From NCBI GenBank assembly GCA_036924085.1, contig JAVGWX010000013.1:52806404-52870403 (forward strand): a stretch of DNA of 64,000 bases, given 5' to 3'. Under the pieces are notes generated by a model. The model was not told the origin of the DNA and made no database searches. It saw nothing but the letters and a program-made list of their open reading frames with translations. Position numbers and translations under genes: made by a program. Shown piece by piece: positions 54,601-63,649 of the stretch. Origin of the DNA: Ariolimax columbianus. Its lineage: Eukaryota; Mollusca; Gastropoda; Stylommatophora; Arionidae. Numbering within the stretch: the stretch's first letter is position 1; every line of letters begins with the position of its first letter.

Positions 54601-57333
54601 TTCATTTTCATACAGGTTCTGGATTTACCTAATGATTAGTCTCTCTACCTAATCATCTTCCTGAAGCATTATGCTGTATAAATATCAAAGTTTGTTGAGA
54701 ATTACATTTGTTTTAATGAATGTCTGTAGTTAGAGAATACCATGACTTTCCAATTCCCCATTATGGTGACATGATTTCTTACTTAGCGAATACAAGATAT
54801 ATAGCGAATACAAGATATATACAACTGCTGCCTTGCAGTTTAGTTAGGAGCAGTCAAAGGTGATGTAAGCAGCCCCAGAAAATGGCTGAACGAAACCACT
54901 TGTGTTGTATTTACAGGGATGTTCATCCCTGTACATGAAAAATACTGGAGAGTCTCAACTCAATGAAGGAAACTCCCAGTTGTTCATCTTAGTGGTAGAA
55001 AATGGGTGATACACTGAGTGTGGCTAAAGCAGGCTTTGGGACAGAATATCCACAGTGTAAGTGGGCAACTGCACTCCCTTGTTTTGTTGGCCAGAAATAA
55101 CTGGAGAAAAAGGCAGTGGACACAAACCACCCAGGTGAATGTGGAATGAAAGGTGAAACCACCACATCAATTTCCGTATGTCAAAACCCAAAAATCACCC
55201 TACTGACAAAGACGGAACCTCGGATGATCTAGGTGTCATGCCCGGCAAGAGATGAAAAAGGCCTTTCTGGTTAACTTCACGCAGAATTCACGTTTAAACT
55301 TAGCTACATGGAACATGATGAGGACAGGAAAGTTAGAGAGCATCAAAAGGGAGAAGAGGAAATGAAAAATAAATTTACTTGGACACGATGGAGAGAAGAT
55401 GATGGCTGTCAGTGTGAGGACTACTACGCTCTGGAAGTGGAAGTGCCTGGAGGCAAGGATTAACAGCCAGTGGCTTCTACATCTACATCTAGTGGACACA
55501 GTCATAATACAAATATATATGTCCACAGCTGCATACAATGAGGAGGTAAAAGAAATGTTTAGTGCTTTCGAGCAAAAACTGAGGACAACAAAGACATCAG
55601 ATAATGTAGTGATAATGGTATATTATTTTATTTTTTTTTTGCGTTCGCCTGATTTCTCTAATCCCCAAGGCAGTGTGTGTTGCACTGTAATTTTTATTTT
55701 GCGCCTGTCAGCCCAGTGCATCCAACTTTGGCATGCATTTTATGCTTCCTCCTGCATTTTCTAAGGGTTTGCTTCCCCGGGGTAACGGCCGGTGCTGTGA
55801 TGGGGATTGAACCCAGCACCTTCAGATTGTGAGCCGTGACACTTAACCACTAGCCCACGCTGTCAACCCTATAATGGGAGATTGGAATGGGCTCCGAGGA
55901 GGACAAGCGAATTTTCCAAAGTCTGAGAAGCTCCTCATCCTTGGTGACTTTAATAAGAAGGGACACTTGAAGCACATGATACAGGTAAATGTAACAGCGA
56001 TGAGCTTTTATTACTGAGCTTATGTGCCACACAATTATCTATAACTAAAACAATGTTTCATTTACTCACTTGCAACAAAATGTGTATGCATCTTTGCTCT
56101 AAAACAGTGGCGCCTTATGAGCATATTATTACCAGAAGGTCTGACAGACAAGATGTAAGAGTGACTAAGGCTAAGCGTGGTGTAAAATGCTGGATAGACC
56201 ATGGGCTGATCGTGTTAAAATTCAACCTCCACATTTTTTTATATTATTCACATTCCCACTTTCTGTGACCTTACATTATATTTTTTGGCATCTGATACAG
56301 TTCTTGGAGAATAGAGAGGTCATTAAAAAGCCCAGTAGAACTATTGCTTTTCAATAAACATTGCGAGAATGTGTACTTGCCTGATACAATTATTTGACAT
56401 AATTTTATGGGAAATAACAATAAAAGACCAAAAACCTTTTTTGTAAATGAAAATCTATGCTTTCCATTGTATTTTCTGTGTGGGGGGTGGGGTGGTGTCT
56501 CATTTAAAATTGGTGCTACATGATGTTGTGTGGCTTATTTTGAGCAATGCGTGCTTGGCATTATTTTCTCAAAGTTTTGATCTGGCAATCCCTGGGTGTC
56601 TATTAACCAGCATGAACATTTGTGTGAGTATTACTTAATTTATGATATTGTGAGACAATCAAAACTTTATCACTCCATTTGTTGGAGCATAGCTCAAGCA
56701 CTGCATTTTGGAGCTTTTTAAGGAAAGCCTGATTTCAGTTATTTGTAGTGCAGTTTCATAGCAAATTAATTTATATGGTGAGGTTGCCTTCTTTAGTCAC
56801 ATCTTATGACATGCAGGGACAGAAAGAAACCATGCTACAATTCTCTTTGACCTGGAAAGCACTCAGGGAATTAAATAGAGCAGCGTAAATGTGAAAATCA
56901 ATTTCATGCTGTTGTTAACTTCATACATTTTGATTTATTAACAGGTGGAAGAATCTGCACTTTTTCACCATGCATTGAGCAAGTGCAGCGAACCTGTGAA
57001 GAGTTGTCCAAGAACTGCTTTACAGATATTGTCACCATGGAATGTTTGGCCAGAAACTTTAACATTCAGCAGGCTAAACTTCAGAATATTCCCTTCTCTG
57101 AGATTCACATTGCTGATAAAAAGTGTAATGATAAAGACATTATCAAAAGTGTTGAATCTACTAGCAAGTCACACAAGAAAATCAGAGCATCACATGAAAT
57201 TTCATCAGACAGGTTTAAGGATGATCAACCCAGATCAGAGACAGACGACCATTGTTTCTCAGGTGCTGTTCCATCAATAGCAATGCAAGGACATACTGGC
57301 TTTCTTACATTTGCTTCTATTTATTTACATTGA
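45373..57333 (+). CDS. TRMT61A: TRMT61A, tRNA (adenine-58-N1)-methyltransferase catalytic subunit, three coding exons
   Basis: The enzyme uses S-adenosylmethionine to make m1A58 in the T-loop of tRNAs, acting with the non-catalytic partner TRMT6. The exons 45373-45697, 51432-51698 and 56945-57333 join in phase to 981 nt, or 326 residues plus stop, with GT/AG introns of 5.7 and 5.2 kb. The N-terminal barrel domain ends HRTQILYSTDISMIILQLDL. The Rossmann domain has motif I GTGSGS (109-114), the acidic SAM-ribose ligand in FEFHEE (Glu133) and the catalytic-face block DAVFLDLPKPWE (174-185), followed by FSPCIEQVQRTC. The C-terminus is GHTGFLTFASIYLH. The linker before it (about residues 255-310) is low-complexity and lysine/serine-rich, which makes the protein longer than the roughly 290 aa I expect of the human form. 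No disabling change was seen. Confidence 0.95.
45741..46035. repeat. Simple and cryptically simple sequence, TRMT61A intron 1
   Basis: (TC)n at 45741-45758, then scattered TAGTAG, TCTATAG and CTACTA motifs culminating in a CTAGTACTACTACTACTAG-like palindromic run near 45990-46010. Confidence 0.7.
46036..46534. other. TRMT61A intron 1, unassigned
   Basis: AT-rich; no feature recognised. Confidence 0.4.
46535..46599 (+). mobile_element. CR1-like LINE, 3' terminal 65 bp only
   Basis: GGTTGTATACAGACTCTGCA, CTTCTAAACCAGTATAAAG and TTAAGTTAAG: the extreme 3' end of the family, an example of near-complete 5' truncation. Confidence 0.85.
46600..47560 (+). mobile_element. LINE RT/C-terminal fragment with scrambled order
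   Basis: KEYNENLYIVQEKAFDRVDM-like palm sequence, ELHFADDQCLLCDDE (catalytic DD retained), FKYLGSIF, then C-terminal [20 protein letters not shown], followed again by the earlier block LINSILMPALCYQCQT and RILTCEMKCLRKVICVTNKD. Compared with 6890-7460 the last two blocks are transposed. Confidence 0.65.
47561..48119. other. TRMT61A intron 1, unassigned
   Basis: There is a 106-codon open stretch at 47733-48053 with no recognisable feature; it is AT-rich and likely fortuitous. Confidence 0.4.
48122..49724 (-). mobile_element. Mariner-like DNA transposon with TIRs, transposase broken
   Basis: Terminal inverted repeats: GAGGGGCGTTTAAGTCAAAC...GGGACTTT at the left, and its complement AAAGTCCCAGTTTGATTTGA...GCCCCTCG at the right, each flanked by TA (48120-48121, 49725-49726). 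The minus strand encodes the transposase C-terminus (LKHWDKYINVAGNYIEK in a near frame), PPY-SPDL-type sequence near 48510 and FSTDNEVK-like residues. The catalytic region near 48370-48620 appears again at 49000-49250. A SINE-A is inserted at 48759-48995. Confidence 0.82.
48759..48995 (+). mobile_element. SINE-A inside the mariner-like element
   Basis: GGACTAGTGGTTAAGTGACA, AGTGCTAGGTTCACTTCC (mutated B box), the core GATGCACTGGGCCGACAGG and the tail AATAAGGCGAACGCAAAAAT. Confidence 0.85.
49800..50430 (+). mobile_element. N-B LINE, RNase H to C-terminus
   Basis: FVYTDESMVHCESQDGAG (first RNase H Asp), then a gap, then RLQSFTLRTGHCRLLGHIYR-like sequence and CPCGTGVQTPEHLLQECLAH with ELRRKLWNHCSDLKRTV. 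Broken by stops. Confidence 0.78.
50431..51431. other. TRMT61A intron 1, distal part
   Basis: A weak LINE RNase H echo at 50470-50620 (similar to 15710-15860: AGAATGGAGATTGAGG). Otherwise unassigned until the T-rich acceptor of exon 2. Confidence 0.35.
51432..51698 (+). CDS. TRMT61A: TRMT61A coding exon 2 (SAM-binding core)
   Basis: The exon follows a T-rich tract and TTTCTTGCTAG acceptor and ends GAAAGAAG|GTAATT. It encodes residues 109-197, including GTGSGSLSHAILRTI, FEFHEERCEKARQEF and DAVFLDLPKPWE. The glycine-rich loop is split across intron 1: the first base of Gly109 comes from exon 1. Confidence 0.96.
51699..52445. other. TRMT61A intron 2, proximal part
   Basis: Open stretches on both strands near 52000-52500 show no motif. 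Unassigned. Confidence 0.35.
52446..53640 (+). mobile_element. LINE RT fragment interrupted by a family M copy
   Basis: HKKGDKEDLRNYYPITLLPV, LEESQLIEQAGFRR, FTFIDYKKDFYLVEPH; then, after the insert 52818-53165: RISQGDPISPNLFTACLE, GLEMNVSKTNMLRNCFATCD and LEDVNEYIYLGRRFNMENNL. Numerous stops. The LINE class was not fixed. Confidence 0.75.
52818..53165 (+). mobile_element. Retroposon family M, third copy (12-bp TSD)
   Basis: 348 bp with two diverged minisatellite units, AACAGGCTGTTTTCATGACA, ACCGCCTGGAGGACTCCAG and the end GTGGGCATTTGCAAACAAC. The TSD TACATCAGAATT is at 52806-52817 and 53166-53177. Confidence 0.9.
53640..53806 (+). mobile_element. Mariner-like 3' remnant
   Basis: The transposase C-terminus FYAEAFQTLLKRWNQCINYA with GDYIKKIMAF is followed by poly(A) and AAGGCCCAGTTTGACCCTTG, resembling the mariner terminal repeat at 49697. 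Confidence 0.72.
53807..54153. other. TRMT61A intron 2, unassigned
   Basis: AT-rich; nothing recognised. Confidence 0.4.
54169..54409 (-). mobile_element. SINE-A (15-bp TSD)
   Basis: A T-run at the left, TTGCGTTCGCCTTATTTTTC, the core, and a head GGGGACGGCGTGGCCTAGTG on the minus strand. The TSD TGATCATTGGTAAAT is at 54154-54168 and 54410-54424. Confidence 0.92.
54425..55279. other. TRMT61A intron 2, mostly unassigned
   Basis: The last 130 bp may be 5' sequence of the LINE that follows. No exon signal was found. Confidence 0.35.
55280..55930 (+). mobile_element. LINE endonuclease domain fragment, split by SINE-A
   Basis: LNLATWNMMRTGKLESIKRE at the start, VKEMFSAFEQKLRTTKTSDN in the middle, and IMGDWNGLRGG after the SINE: the WN and GDWN blocks of an APE-type endonuclease. 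Frameshifts between. Confidence 0.65.
55629..55868 (-). mobile_element. SINE-A inside the LINE endonuclease
   Basis: Poly(T), TTGCGTTCGCCTGATTTCTC, a shortened core region and the B box GGTTCAATCCCC on the minus strand. It interrupts the VVIMGDWN codons. No exact TSD found. Confidence 0.85.
55931..56944. other. TRMT61A intron 2, distal part
   Basis: AT-rich with no recognised element. Confidence 0.4.
56945..57333 (+). CDS. TRMT61A: TRMT61A terminal coding exon 3
   Basis: The acceptor is TTTATTAACAG. The exon encodes GGRICTFSPCIEQVQRTCEE through a variable linker to GHTGFLTFASIYLH and TGA at 57331-57333. The frame is fixed by the G|GT split codon with exon 2. The linker holds charged patches such as KSHKKIRASHE. 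FSPC and GHTG(Y/F)LTFA are family landmarks. Confidence 0.95.
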
Positions 57334-57893
57334 TACTGTTTTTTGTTGTTGTATGTTTCAGGATTGTTTTGGTAAACAAATACATTTTATTCTCTAGCAG
57401 TATCACTTAAGATAAAATATGGCAGTAAGGACAGAGAAGAAATTGTGCACCCCAGCTGTCTTTATAAAAATTGGTTTGCATTGTGCTATGTTATACACCT
57501 AACAGCTTATTGGATCCATTAATAGCATGCATTTGTTCTGGACTGCCTTCCTAGCCATTGAATCTTCCCAGTCATCATGCAGGACAGACATATATCAGGG
57601 TATATACTCCATTGGAGGGTTTCTGCAGGAACCTGTGTCCATTGTGTACAGTTCAGCCCTGTAGACTCATGTGGCTTGTTATTTCATAGGGCCAACCATG
57701 CGTTGTTTGCCAGAGCTGTGTTCGCATTAGCTGAAGGCACATCAAGCATATACTGTTGACTTGGCTGTCTGAGGCTATATTTCCAGTGCAGGCATGTCCT
57801 TCTATTTAAAAAAGACAAATTTTGTCAGCCCTTATGTTCTGCAACTTTAAATATAATGGATGTCTCTTGTCTTTATTATCTATAATCATTACT
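57334..57893 (+). other. Probable TRMT61A 3' UTR
   Basis: Downstream of the stop codon, without another gene. Assigned to the 3' UTR on position and on the AATAAA at 58061. Confidence 0.35.
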
Positions 57894-58030
57894 GCAGCGT
57901 GGGCTAGTGGTTAAGTGGCACTGCTCACAACTCAAAAGTGCCGGGTTCGATTCCCATCACAGCACCGGCCATTACCCCGGGAAGCAAACCCTTAGAAAAT
58001 GCTGAAGAAAGCAGACCCTTACATGAAATG
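57894..58030 (+). mobile_element. SINE-A, 3'-truncated
   Basis: GTGGGCTAGTGGTTAAGTGG, CGGGTTCGATTCCC and CCATTACCCCGGGAAGCAAA. It breaks off at ACATGAAATGCAT, before the core. Confidence 0.8.
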
Positions 58031-58060
58031 CATAATATATTGTTTTGAATGGAATTTCTT

Positions 58061-58066
58061 AATAAA
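58061..58066 (+). terminator. Possible TRMT61A polyadenylation signal AATAAA
   Basis: This is the first canonical AATAAA downstream of the TRMT61A stop, about 730 bp away, followed by GT-rich sequence (GTTATTATCTGTTGTGCTG) as expected of a cleavage region. A SINE-A fragment at 57894-58030 would lie in the 3' UTR. Transcript evidence is needed; the signal is common by chance in AT-rich DNA. Confidence 0.35.
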
Positions 58067-58214
58067 GCTTGTTATTATCTGTTGTGCTGTTTTACATATT
58101 GCTCTCTAGAAAACATGCCTTAAATGACTTATGTATTCTCTGATGTTTTACTTGTATCTAAGATTAGCAAATATGGATTGGATTGAAGAGACACATTGCG
58201 AAAACAGATTTCAT

Positions 58215-58312
58215 TTTTTCATTCACCTTATTTCTTTATTCCCCAAGGCGGTGTGCGTTGCACTGTGTTTTTTATGTTGCGGCTGTCGACCCAGTACATC
58301 TGATTTCAGCAA
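58215..58312 (-). mobile_element. SINE-A, 3' part only
   Basis: TTCATTCACCTTATTTCTTT, CCCCAAGGCGGTGTGCGTTG and the core; the tRNA head is absent. Confidence 0.78.
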
Positions 58313-58429
58313 GGCGAAAACTAATAAAATGATACATCAAATACTTATAGTAACATCTGGATTAGGTAAATTCTAGCTACCTTCAGTAAAAGCACATCAA
58401 ACATTAAACAATTGACCTTATTCATCATC

Positions 58430-59700
58430 ATCATTAGTTCCGTAACCTAGAAAGTCGTTGAGGCACCGTTATTGCAGTTTGTCGAACCACTTCCCGCTAT
58501 GTCTAGATTTTTCGCCAGGGTATTAGTTTCAGCTATAGGCCTTCTCGTACACTCTTTTATGTTGTCCTGCCATTTCTTCTTCTTCTGCGTTCGTTCTCAA
58601 TCTTCTGCTACCAAACCCTGAAAGGGCTTAAGTAGCAGAATGTAGTCCAGAGAACGGAATGCGTTGTGTCGTAGTTTACAGCTTGACTGCGATATTTGCA
58701 TCTTTCGGTCCAACACATCCAACTTCAGCAAGCATTTTTTTAGTATTGGGTTAGCATTCCCTCTTCCATCCCTTCTCCTTAGCCAGTCTGCCCTGCTGTA
58801 GCCTGTTATCCAGGATCACCGCGTGGAGGTGTAGAAGGATCTTGGCAGCTCTGGTTCGCTGGCCCTGACGCTAGCAGTCAGCTATGGGTCGCTGACCACT
58901 GCAGCTCATGCGCTGCTCAGCGTCTTGATCCCGTCCTACCATTTCATTTTTGATCTTCCTCTCCCATGCTTTCCAGGCACAGTGCCTTGCGGAGCGGTCT
59001 TGGTCAGCCCCACCGATCGTGATATATCTCCGTACCATTTCAATTTTCGTGTTTTTACTATAGTCCATAGGTTTTTATATTGGCATAACTCCTTCCTAAC
59101 AATTTCAAGAACACTCTCATTTGTAACGCGATCCAAATATAAAATGCCAAGAATTCTTCGCAAGCATCTCATTTCCATTGCGCAAATTTTCAGTTCTAGG
59201 GCAACCGTCAAGAGTCTTAAGCCTCATACGTGTAGAGGTATACCGATGTGACCATTGTATGCATTAAAGTCAGCTTTAATTTAAGGCTAATGTTCCTGTC
59301 TTTCCAGATTATTTGTAGTCTGGTCAGGGCGACCATGGCCATCATTCTTCTTGACTGGATCTCCGCTCTAAACCCCTCCGCAATCATTTCTGCTCCCAGA
59401 TATTTGAACAGCGTAATACTTTCCAGAGGTTCACCTTTAATCATGATCTTACTCTTCTCCGCACTGATTTTCATCCCAAATTTCTGGACAGAATTGTCCA
59501 GGTTTGCGACTAGCCTTGCCTATGTTCCAGCCAGACTAGTAATGTCGTCGGCAAACCGGAGGTTGGTGAGTATGAGTCCATCTATACTGATTGTCCCTAC
59601 GTGTTCATCCAATGCTTCTGACATAATGCGTTCTAGAAAAACATTGAAAAGTGTCAGAGAGAGGAGACACCTCTGACGCACGCCGACTGTCGTGTAACAT
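58430..59700 (-). mobile_element. RTE-like LINE, C-terminal half, split by SINE-B
   Basis: From 59700 down, the minus strand encodes MKISAEKSKIMIKGEPLESI, LFKYLGAEMIAEGFRAEIQS, AMEMRCLRRILGILYLDRV and LKWYGDISRSVGLTKTAPQG, then (past the SINE-B at 58576-58933) KWQDNIKECTRRPIAETNTL and a (GAT)n tail near 58430. Confidence 0.83.
58576..58933 (-). mobile_element. SINE-B, full length (11-bp TSD)
   Basis: 358 bp, the reference copy for SINE-B. Minus strand GGGATCAAGACGCTGAGCAG to GAGAACGAACGCAGAAG. Flanks TCCTGCCATTT (58565-58575) and TCCTACCATTT (58934-58944) are an 11-bp TSD with one mismatch. Confidence 0.9.
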
Positions 59701-59929
59701 TATTACAACATGATATTTAAGGAATATAGAAAGACGTGTCAGTGAAAAAAGGACACTGGCAGCAGAGTTTGGATGGCAAAATAATGGTTTTAGTCATTAA
59801 GCGTTTTAAAAATAATCTGCAAAGAATTATCTTTCTTTGAGATGGAAAAAAAAAAATACTTGTCTATTCAACCCACATTTCATTTAATTTTTCTTTCAAT
59901 GTGTATTACAAATTGATCTATTGCCGAAG
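59701..59929. other. Unassigned spacer
   Basis: Nothing recognised. Confidence 0.35.
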
Positions 59930-60209
59930 GCTGTTTACAACTCTAAGTCACATCATTCATCTCCTGTTCTTGGTGCTGACAGCACAGCATTATTGACTGA
60001 CAAAGTTCAGATTTTGGAACGCTGTGTGGATCATTTTGGCGCCATTCTTAACTGTTCGTCTATCATCAGCGCACAAGCCATAGCTCACAGGCTACTATTA
60101 ACCATAGGGTTGTCCTTGAGCGCACAGAGACAGAAGTCAAGATGGCTTTAAACTTGATGTCTACAGGGCTTCCTGTTCTGATTCTATCCTGGCAGAGATT
60201 TTCAAAGCT

Positions 60210-60232
60210 GGGGGGGGGGGGGGGGGGGGGGG
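60210..60232 (+). repeat. Poly(G), about 23 bp
   Basis: An uninterrupted G run within the ZF-LINE coding sequence; quadruplex-prone and difficult to sequence. Confidence 0.95.
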
Positions 60233-61316
60233 TGCTTCACCAGGAACTGACTACACTCCTTCGTTGTATTTCGGAAGCCAAGACAGTTTCTCGGGAGATG
60301 GGTACCACAAGTGTGCACCTATACAAGCAAAAGGCAATTGTCAATCACTGTGGAATCTCTCTGCTGTCAATTGCAGGCAAAATCTCACCAGAGTCTTGCT
60401 CAACGGCCTAAATGGTCACCTTGAGCGGGGTTTTTTACCTGAGAGTCAGTGTGGTTTTCTTACGGGTCGTGGAACGGCTGGCATAATATATGCTGCACGT
60501 CAACTGCAAGAGAAATGTAAAGAACAGAATTGTGACCTGTGCACTATTTTGTTCATCTGACCAAAGCCTTTGAAACTATCAATAGGGATGGACTGACAAA
60601 TTATAACGAAGTTTGGCTGCCACAGCAGATTCATTGCGATTGTTCACCAATTTCATGGTGACTCATGCACTGCATGAGGGAAAATTGTCTGTAGCCTTCC
60701 CTGTCGCCACTGGTATCAAACAGGGATGTCTGTTGGCACTGGCACTCTTTAACATGGCCTTTGTTGTAATGCTCACTGATGCTATCCATGGTGCTGCTAC
60801 TGACATGCATATCAGGTACAGAACCCAGGGTCAGCTGTTCATCTCTGAGGCGCCTGAAATCCTTTATCAATGTGCGTGAGGCCACGGTCCTAGATCTCCT
60901 ATTCATGGACGCTTGCACGTACAAGGAAAAGATATGCAGTCCACCATGATGTGTTTTCGGTGGCATGCAGTAACTGATCTCGCAATAAGCGCTAGAAAAA
61001 CGCAGATACTCTTCCAGCCTGCCTCTGGGGAGTACAACAAACCAAACATTACTGCACAAAACCAATGTCTCCATGCAGTCACTGGCTTCACCTACCTATG
61101 CAGTACCCTCAGAGAGATGAATATCGACAGTGAGGTCAATAACAGAAATGCTAAGGTGAGCTCTGCAATTAGGAGGCTCCAAGCAAACGTCTGGAATCGA
61201 CAAGGTATCTGTGTCACCAACAAGATAAAAGTATATCATGCTGTGGTATTATCCACTTTGCTACATGCTTGTGAGACATAGATAGTATATAGCAGACAGC
61301 TCAATAGATTTCACTT

Positions 61317-61481
61317 GAACTGTCTGCGTAAGCTGCTCAAGATCAAGTAGCAAGACAAAGTACCTAACTCTGAATTGTCTGCGTAGGCTGCTTAAGATCA
61401 GGTAGCAAGACAAAGTGCCTAACTCTGAATTGTCTGTGTAGGCTGCTTAAGATCAGGTAGCAAGACAAAGTGCCTAACTCT
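61317..61481 (+). repeat. 55-bp tandem triplication
   Basis: The unit GAATTGTCTGCGTAGGCTGC...GTGCCTAACTCT occurs three times head to tail (61317, 61372, 61427). The first unit is the most diverged. A period of 55 shifts the reading frame. Confidence 0.95.
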
Positions 61482-61960
61482 GAAATTCTTAGCAATACTA
61501 ACATGTTGAGCATCCATATACTTCTGAAATAATTAGCTCAGTTATGATAGATTGGACATATTTTTCATATGCCAGATAAATGCATCCCCAAGTAACTTAT
61601 ACTGTGAGTTCAAAACAAGCAGACTCTCACCAGGAGGGCAGAAAAAAAGCTACAGAGACTCCCTGAAAGTGTATCCGAAATGCTTCAATATTTGATGTCA
61701 CGTCCTAGAAGATGCTTGCATACGGTCGCCAGAGAGTGCAGCCATCAAGGAAACTCAACAAAATCATGCTGCCCGAAATAACAATACTCACAATGATTTC
61801 ACTGCCAGCTCCCTGCATGTGTGCCCTGACTGTGGCAGGGTGTGCCGTTCCAGGATTGGTCTTTACAGCCATCAGAAAACACATTTCGCAGCAGTAGTCT
61901 GTTGCCGTCGCCATCTTCACTTACGATGTGCAACTATTATTATTATGCAGTTTTCCTGTC

Positions 61961-62099
61961 GTTCGTTATGTGTTGATATCCTTGTTTCAGCTCAGTATAC
62001 AGGCACACATGAGTGGGGCTGGGTTTGGAATCCTGGCAAAGAGTCACTTTGGTCATGTCTGAGATTACAGTTTGAAATGTACATACTAGATGGGACTGT
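61961..62099. other. Unassigned spacer
   Basis: Sequence resembling an acceptor (TTGTTTCAG) at about 61981-61989 opens 40 codons (YTGTHEWGWVWNPGKESLWS and on) that match nothing I recognise. Confidence 0.3.
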
Positions 62100-62960
62100 C
62101 TTAAAACAGCCATAAAGGTAGCTAATAAAACTCTCTCTACCAATGAAAGAACTTACCAATCTATTCTTGAATGCATTAATTGATCCTGCCTCCACTATTT
62201 TCTGTGGCAATGCATTCCAAACATTCACCACTCTCTGGCTAAAAAAAATATATTGTAGTTTCTTCTTCTGCGTTTGTTCTAAATCTGCAGCTACCAAGCC
62301 CTGAATGGGCTTTGCAAGTAACAGGATGCAGTCCGGAGAACAAACTGCGTTGTGTCGCTTGTTTACAGCTTGACTGTGACATTTGCACCTTTCGGTTTGA
62401 CACATCCATCTTCGGCAGCATCCTGGTATCTAATCTGGACCTTTCTTTAATTAATTTGTGGCTGTGCCCTCTTGTTCTTGTAGGCGAATGTATTTTGAAA
62501 AACTTGTTAAAGTCTAGTTTATCCTATCCGTTGATTTTCTTATAAACCTGTATTAAATCACCTCAAAGTCTTCTCTTTTCTAGACACTAGGCTGGTTTTT
62601 CTGAGTTTTTCCTCATATCTAGATCTAATGCTTTTTACAGTTTGACTATCACTTCCATGCTCATGTTTAAAATTTCTTTTTATCATACCTAATTTTGCAT
62701 CTTTTTTACTGCTACCTGGACTTGCTCACTCACGTTACCTGAATGATCTATTAGGTCCTCTAGGTCCTTTTCTATCTTTCTAATATTGTTCTTTCACATT
62801 CTATAATTTATGTTCTATATTAGATCTACCAATGCGAATGACTGTACATTAAACTCCATTTGCCAAATCTCGGACCAATCCAAAAATTTTATTTAAATCC
62901 TACCTCAATATACCCGGCTCATATTTCAACCCTCCTGAATCTACAAGTTGTAGAAATCCA
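62100..62960 (-). mobile_element. CR1-like LINE C-terminal fragment, split by SINE-B
   Basis: Minus strand: [20 protein letters not shown] with GSINAFKNRL on one side of the SINE-B, and sequence antisense to GACCTTTCTTTAATTAATTT on the other, collinear with 43180-43560. Confidence 0.75.
62262..62431 (-). mobile_element. SINE-B, 5'-truncated
   Basis: TTCTTCTTCTGCGTTTGTTC (tail side), CAGCTTGACTGTGACATTTG and the core CACATCCATCTTCGGCAGC. Inserted in the CR1-like fragment. Confidence 0.8.
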
Positions 62961-63158
62961 TTACCTTTAAATCATGTGCCCTCTCCGTTGGGGATCATGA
63001 ATCTCCACCTCCTCTTATCATGTGTGTCGTTTATCAGCTTCGCCATTGATCGTCCCGCATGCTATTCATTTAAATTGTTCAATATTTTCTCTCTCTGTCT
63101 CCTCTTTGCGATTCTGCTCACTGTTACCTTTAAATATTTTGTTTAAAATTCAGCGTCA

Positions 63159-63334
63159 ATTATGCACTGTTCTATCTCATCCCAATATCTACTTTATCTG
63201 AGATTATGCACTGTTCTATCTCATCCCAATATCTACTTTATCTGAGATTATGCACTGTTCTATCTCATCCCAATACCTACTTTATCTGAGATTATGCACT
63301 GTTCTATCTCATCCCAATACCTACTTAATCTGAC
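63159..63334 (+). repeat. 44-bp tandem repeat, four units
   Basis: The unit ATTATGCACTGTTCTATCTC...ACTTTATCTGAG repeats at 63159, 63203, 63247 and 63291, with two to three substitutions in total. Confidence 0.96.
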
Positions 63335-63649
63335 ATTATCATCCACGTTGTCAATTTTCTTTAAGCAAACATTCTCTTGCAAAACACTCAAACTCAATAG
63401 TCCGCGAGGTTATATGTGTGAGTTAACGCAACAGTATGCGCCTGACCTGGTCTCGGAAGATCTTACGTTAACTCGTGTCCTTCTTTAAACATTGTTGTCC
63501 GGTTCTTCAATGTTGTCTTCGACACACTTTTGTCACCATACACTGCCTGCATTCTGCGATGAATGTCAACCGATCAGCATCCTTCAGCTGTTAGAAACCG
63601 AATCACTGCTTGCTGATCAACTCTGGACGGATTCCGTATCACACCCGCC
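63335..63649. other. Unassigned
   Basis: Open reading on the plus strand without recognisable motif; slightly richer in CpG. Confidence 0.3.

Larger units (their letters stand above)
59930..61960 (+). mobile_element. ZF-LINE, RT to C-terminal zinc finger
   Basis: HCGISLLSIAGKISPESCST, LPESQCGFLTGRGTAGIIYA, ARQLQEKCKEQNCDLCTIL, VATGIKQGCLLALALFNMAF, FTYLCSTLREMNIDSEVNNR, IKVYHAVVLSTLLHACET, and at 61829-61890 a C2H2 finger CPDCGRVCRSRIGLYSHQKT-H. The FADD block is scrambled and stops are frequent. A poly(G) run (60210-60232) and a 55-bp triplication (61317-61481) lie inside. Confidence 0.85.
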
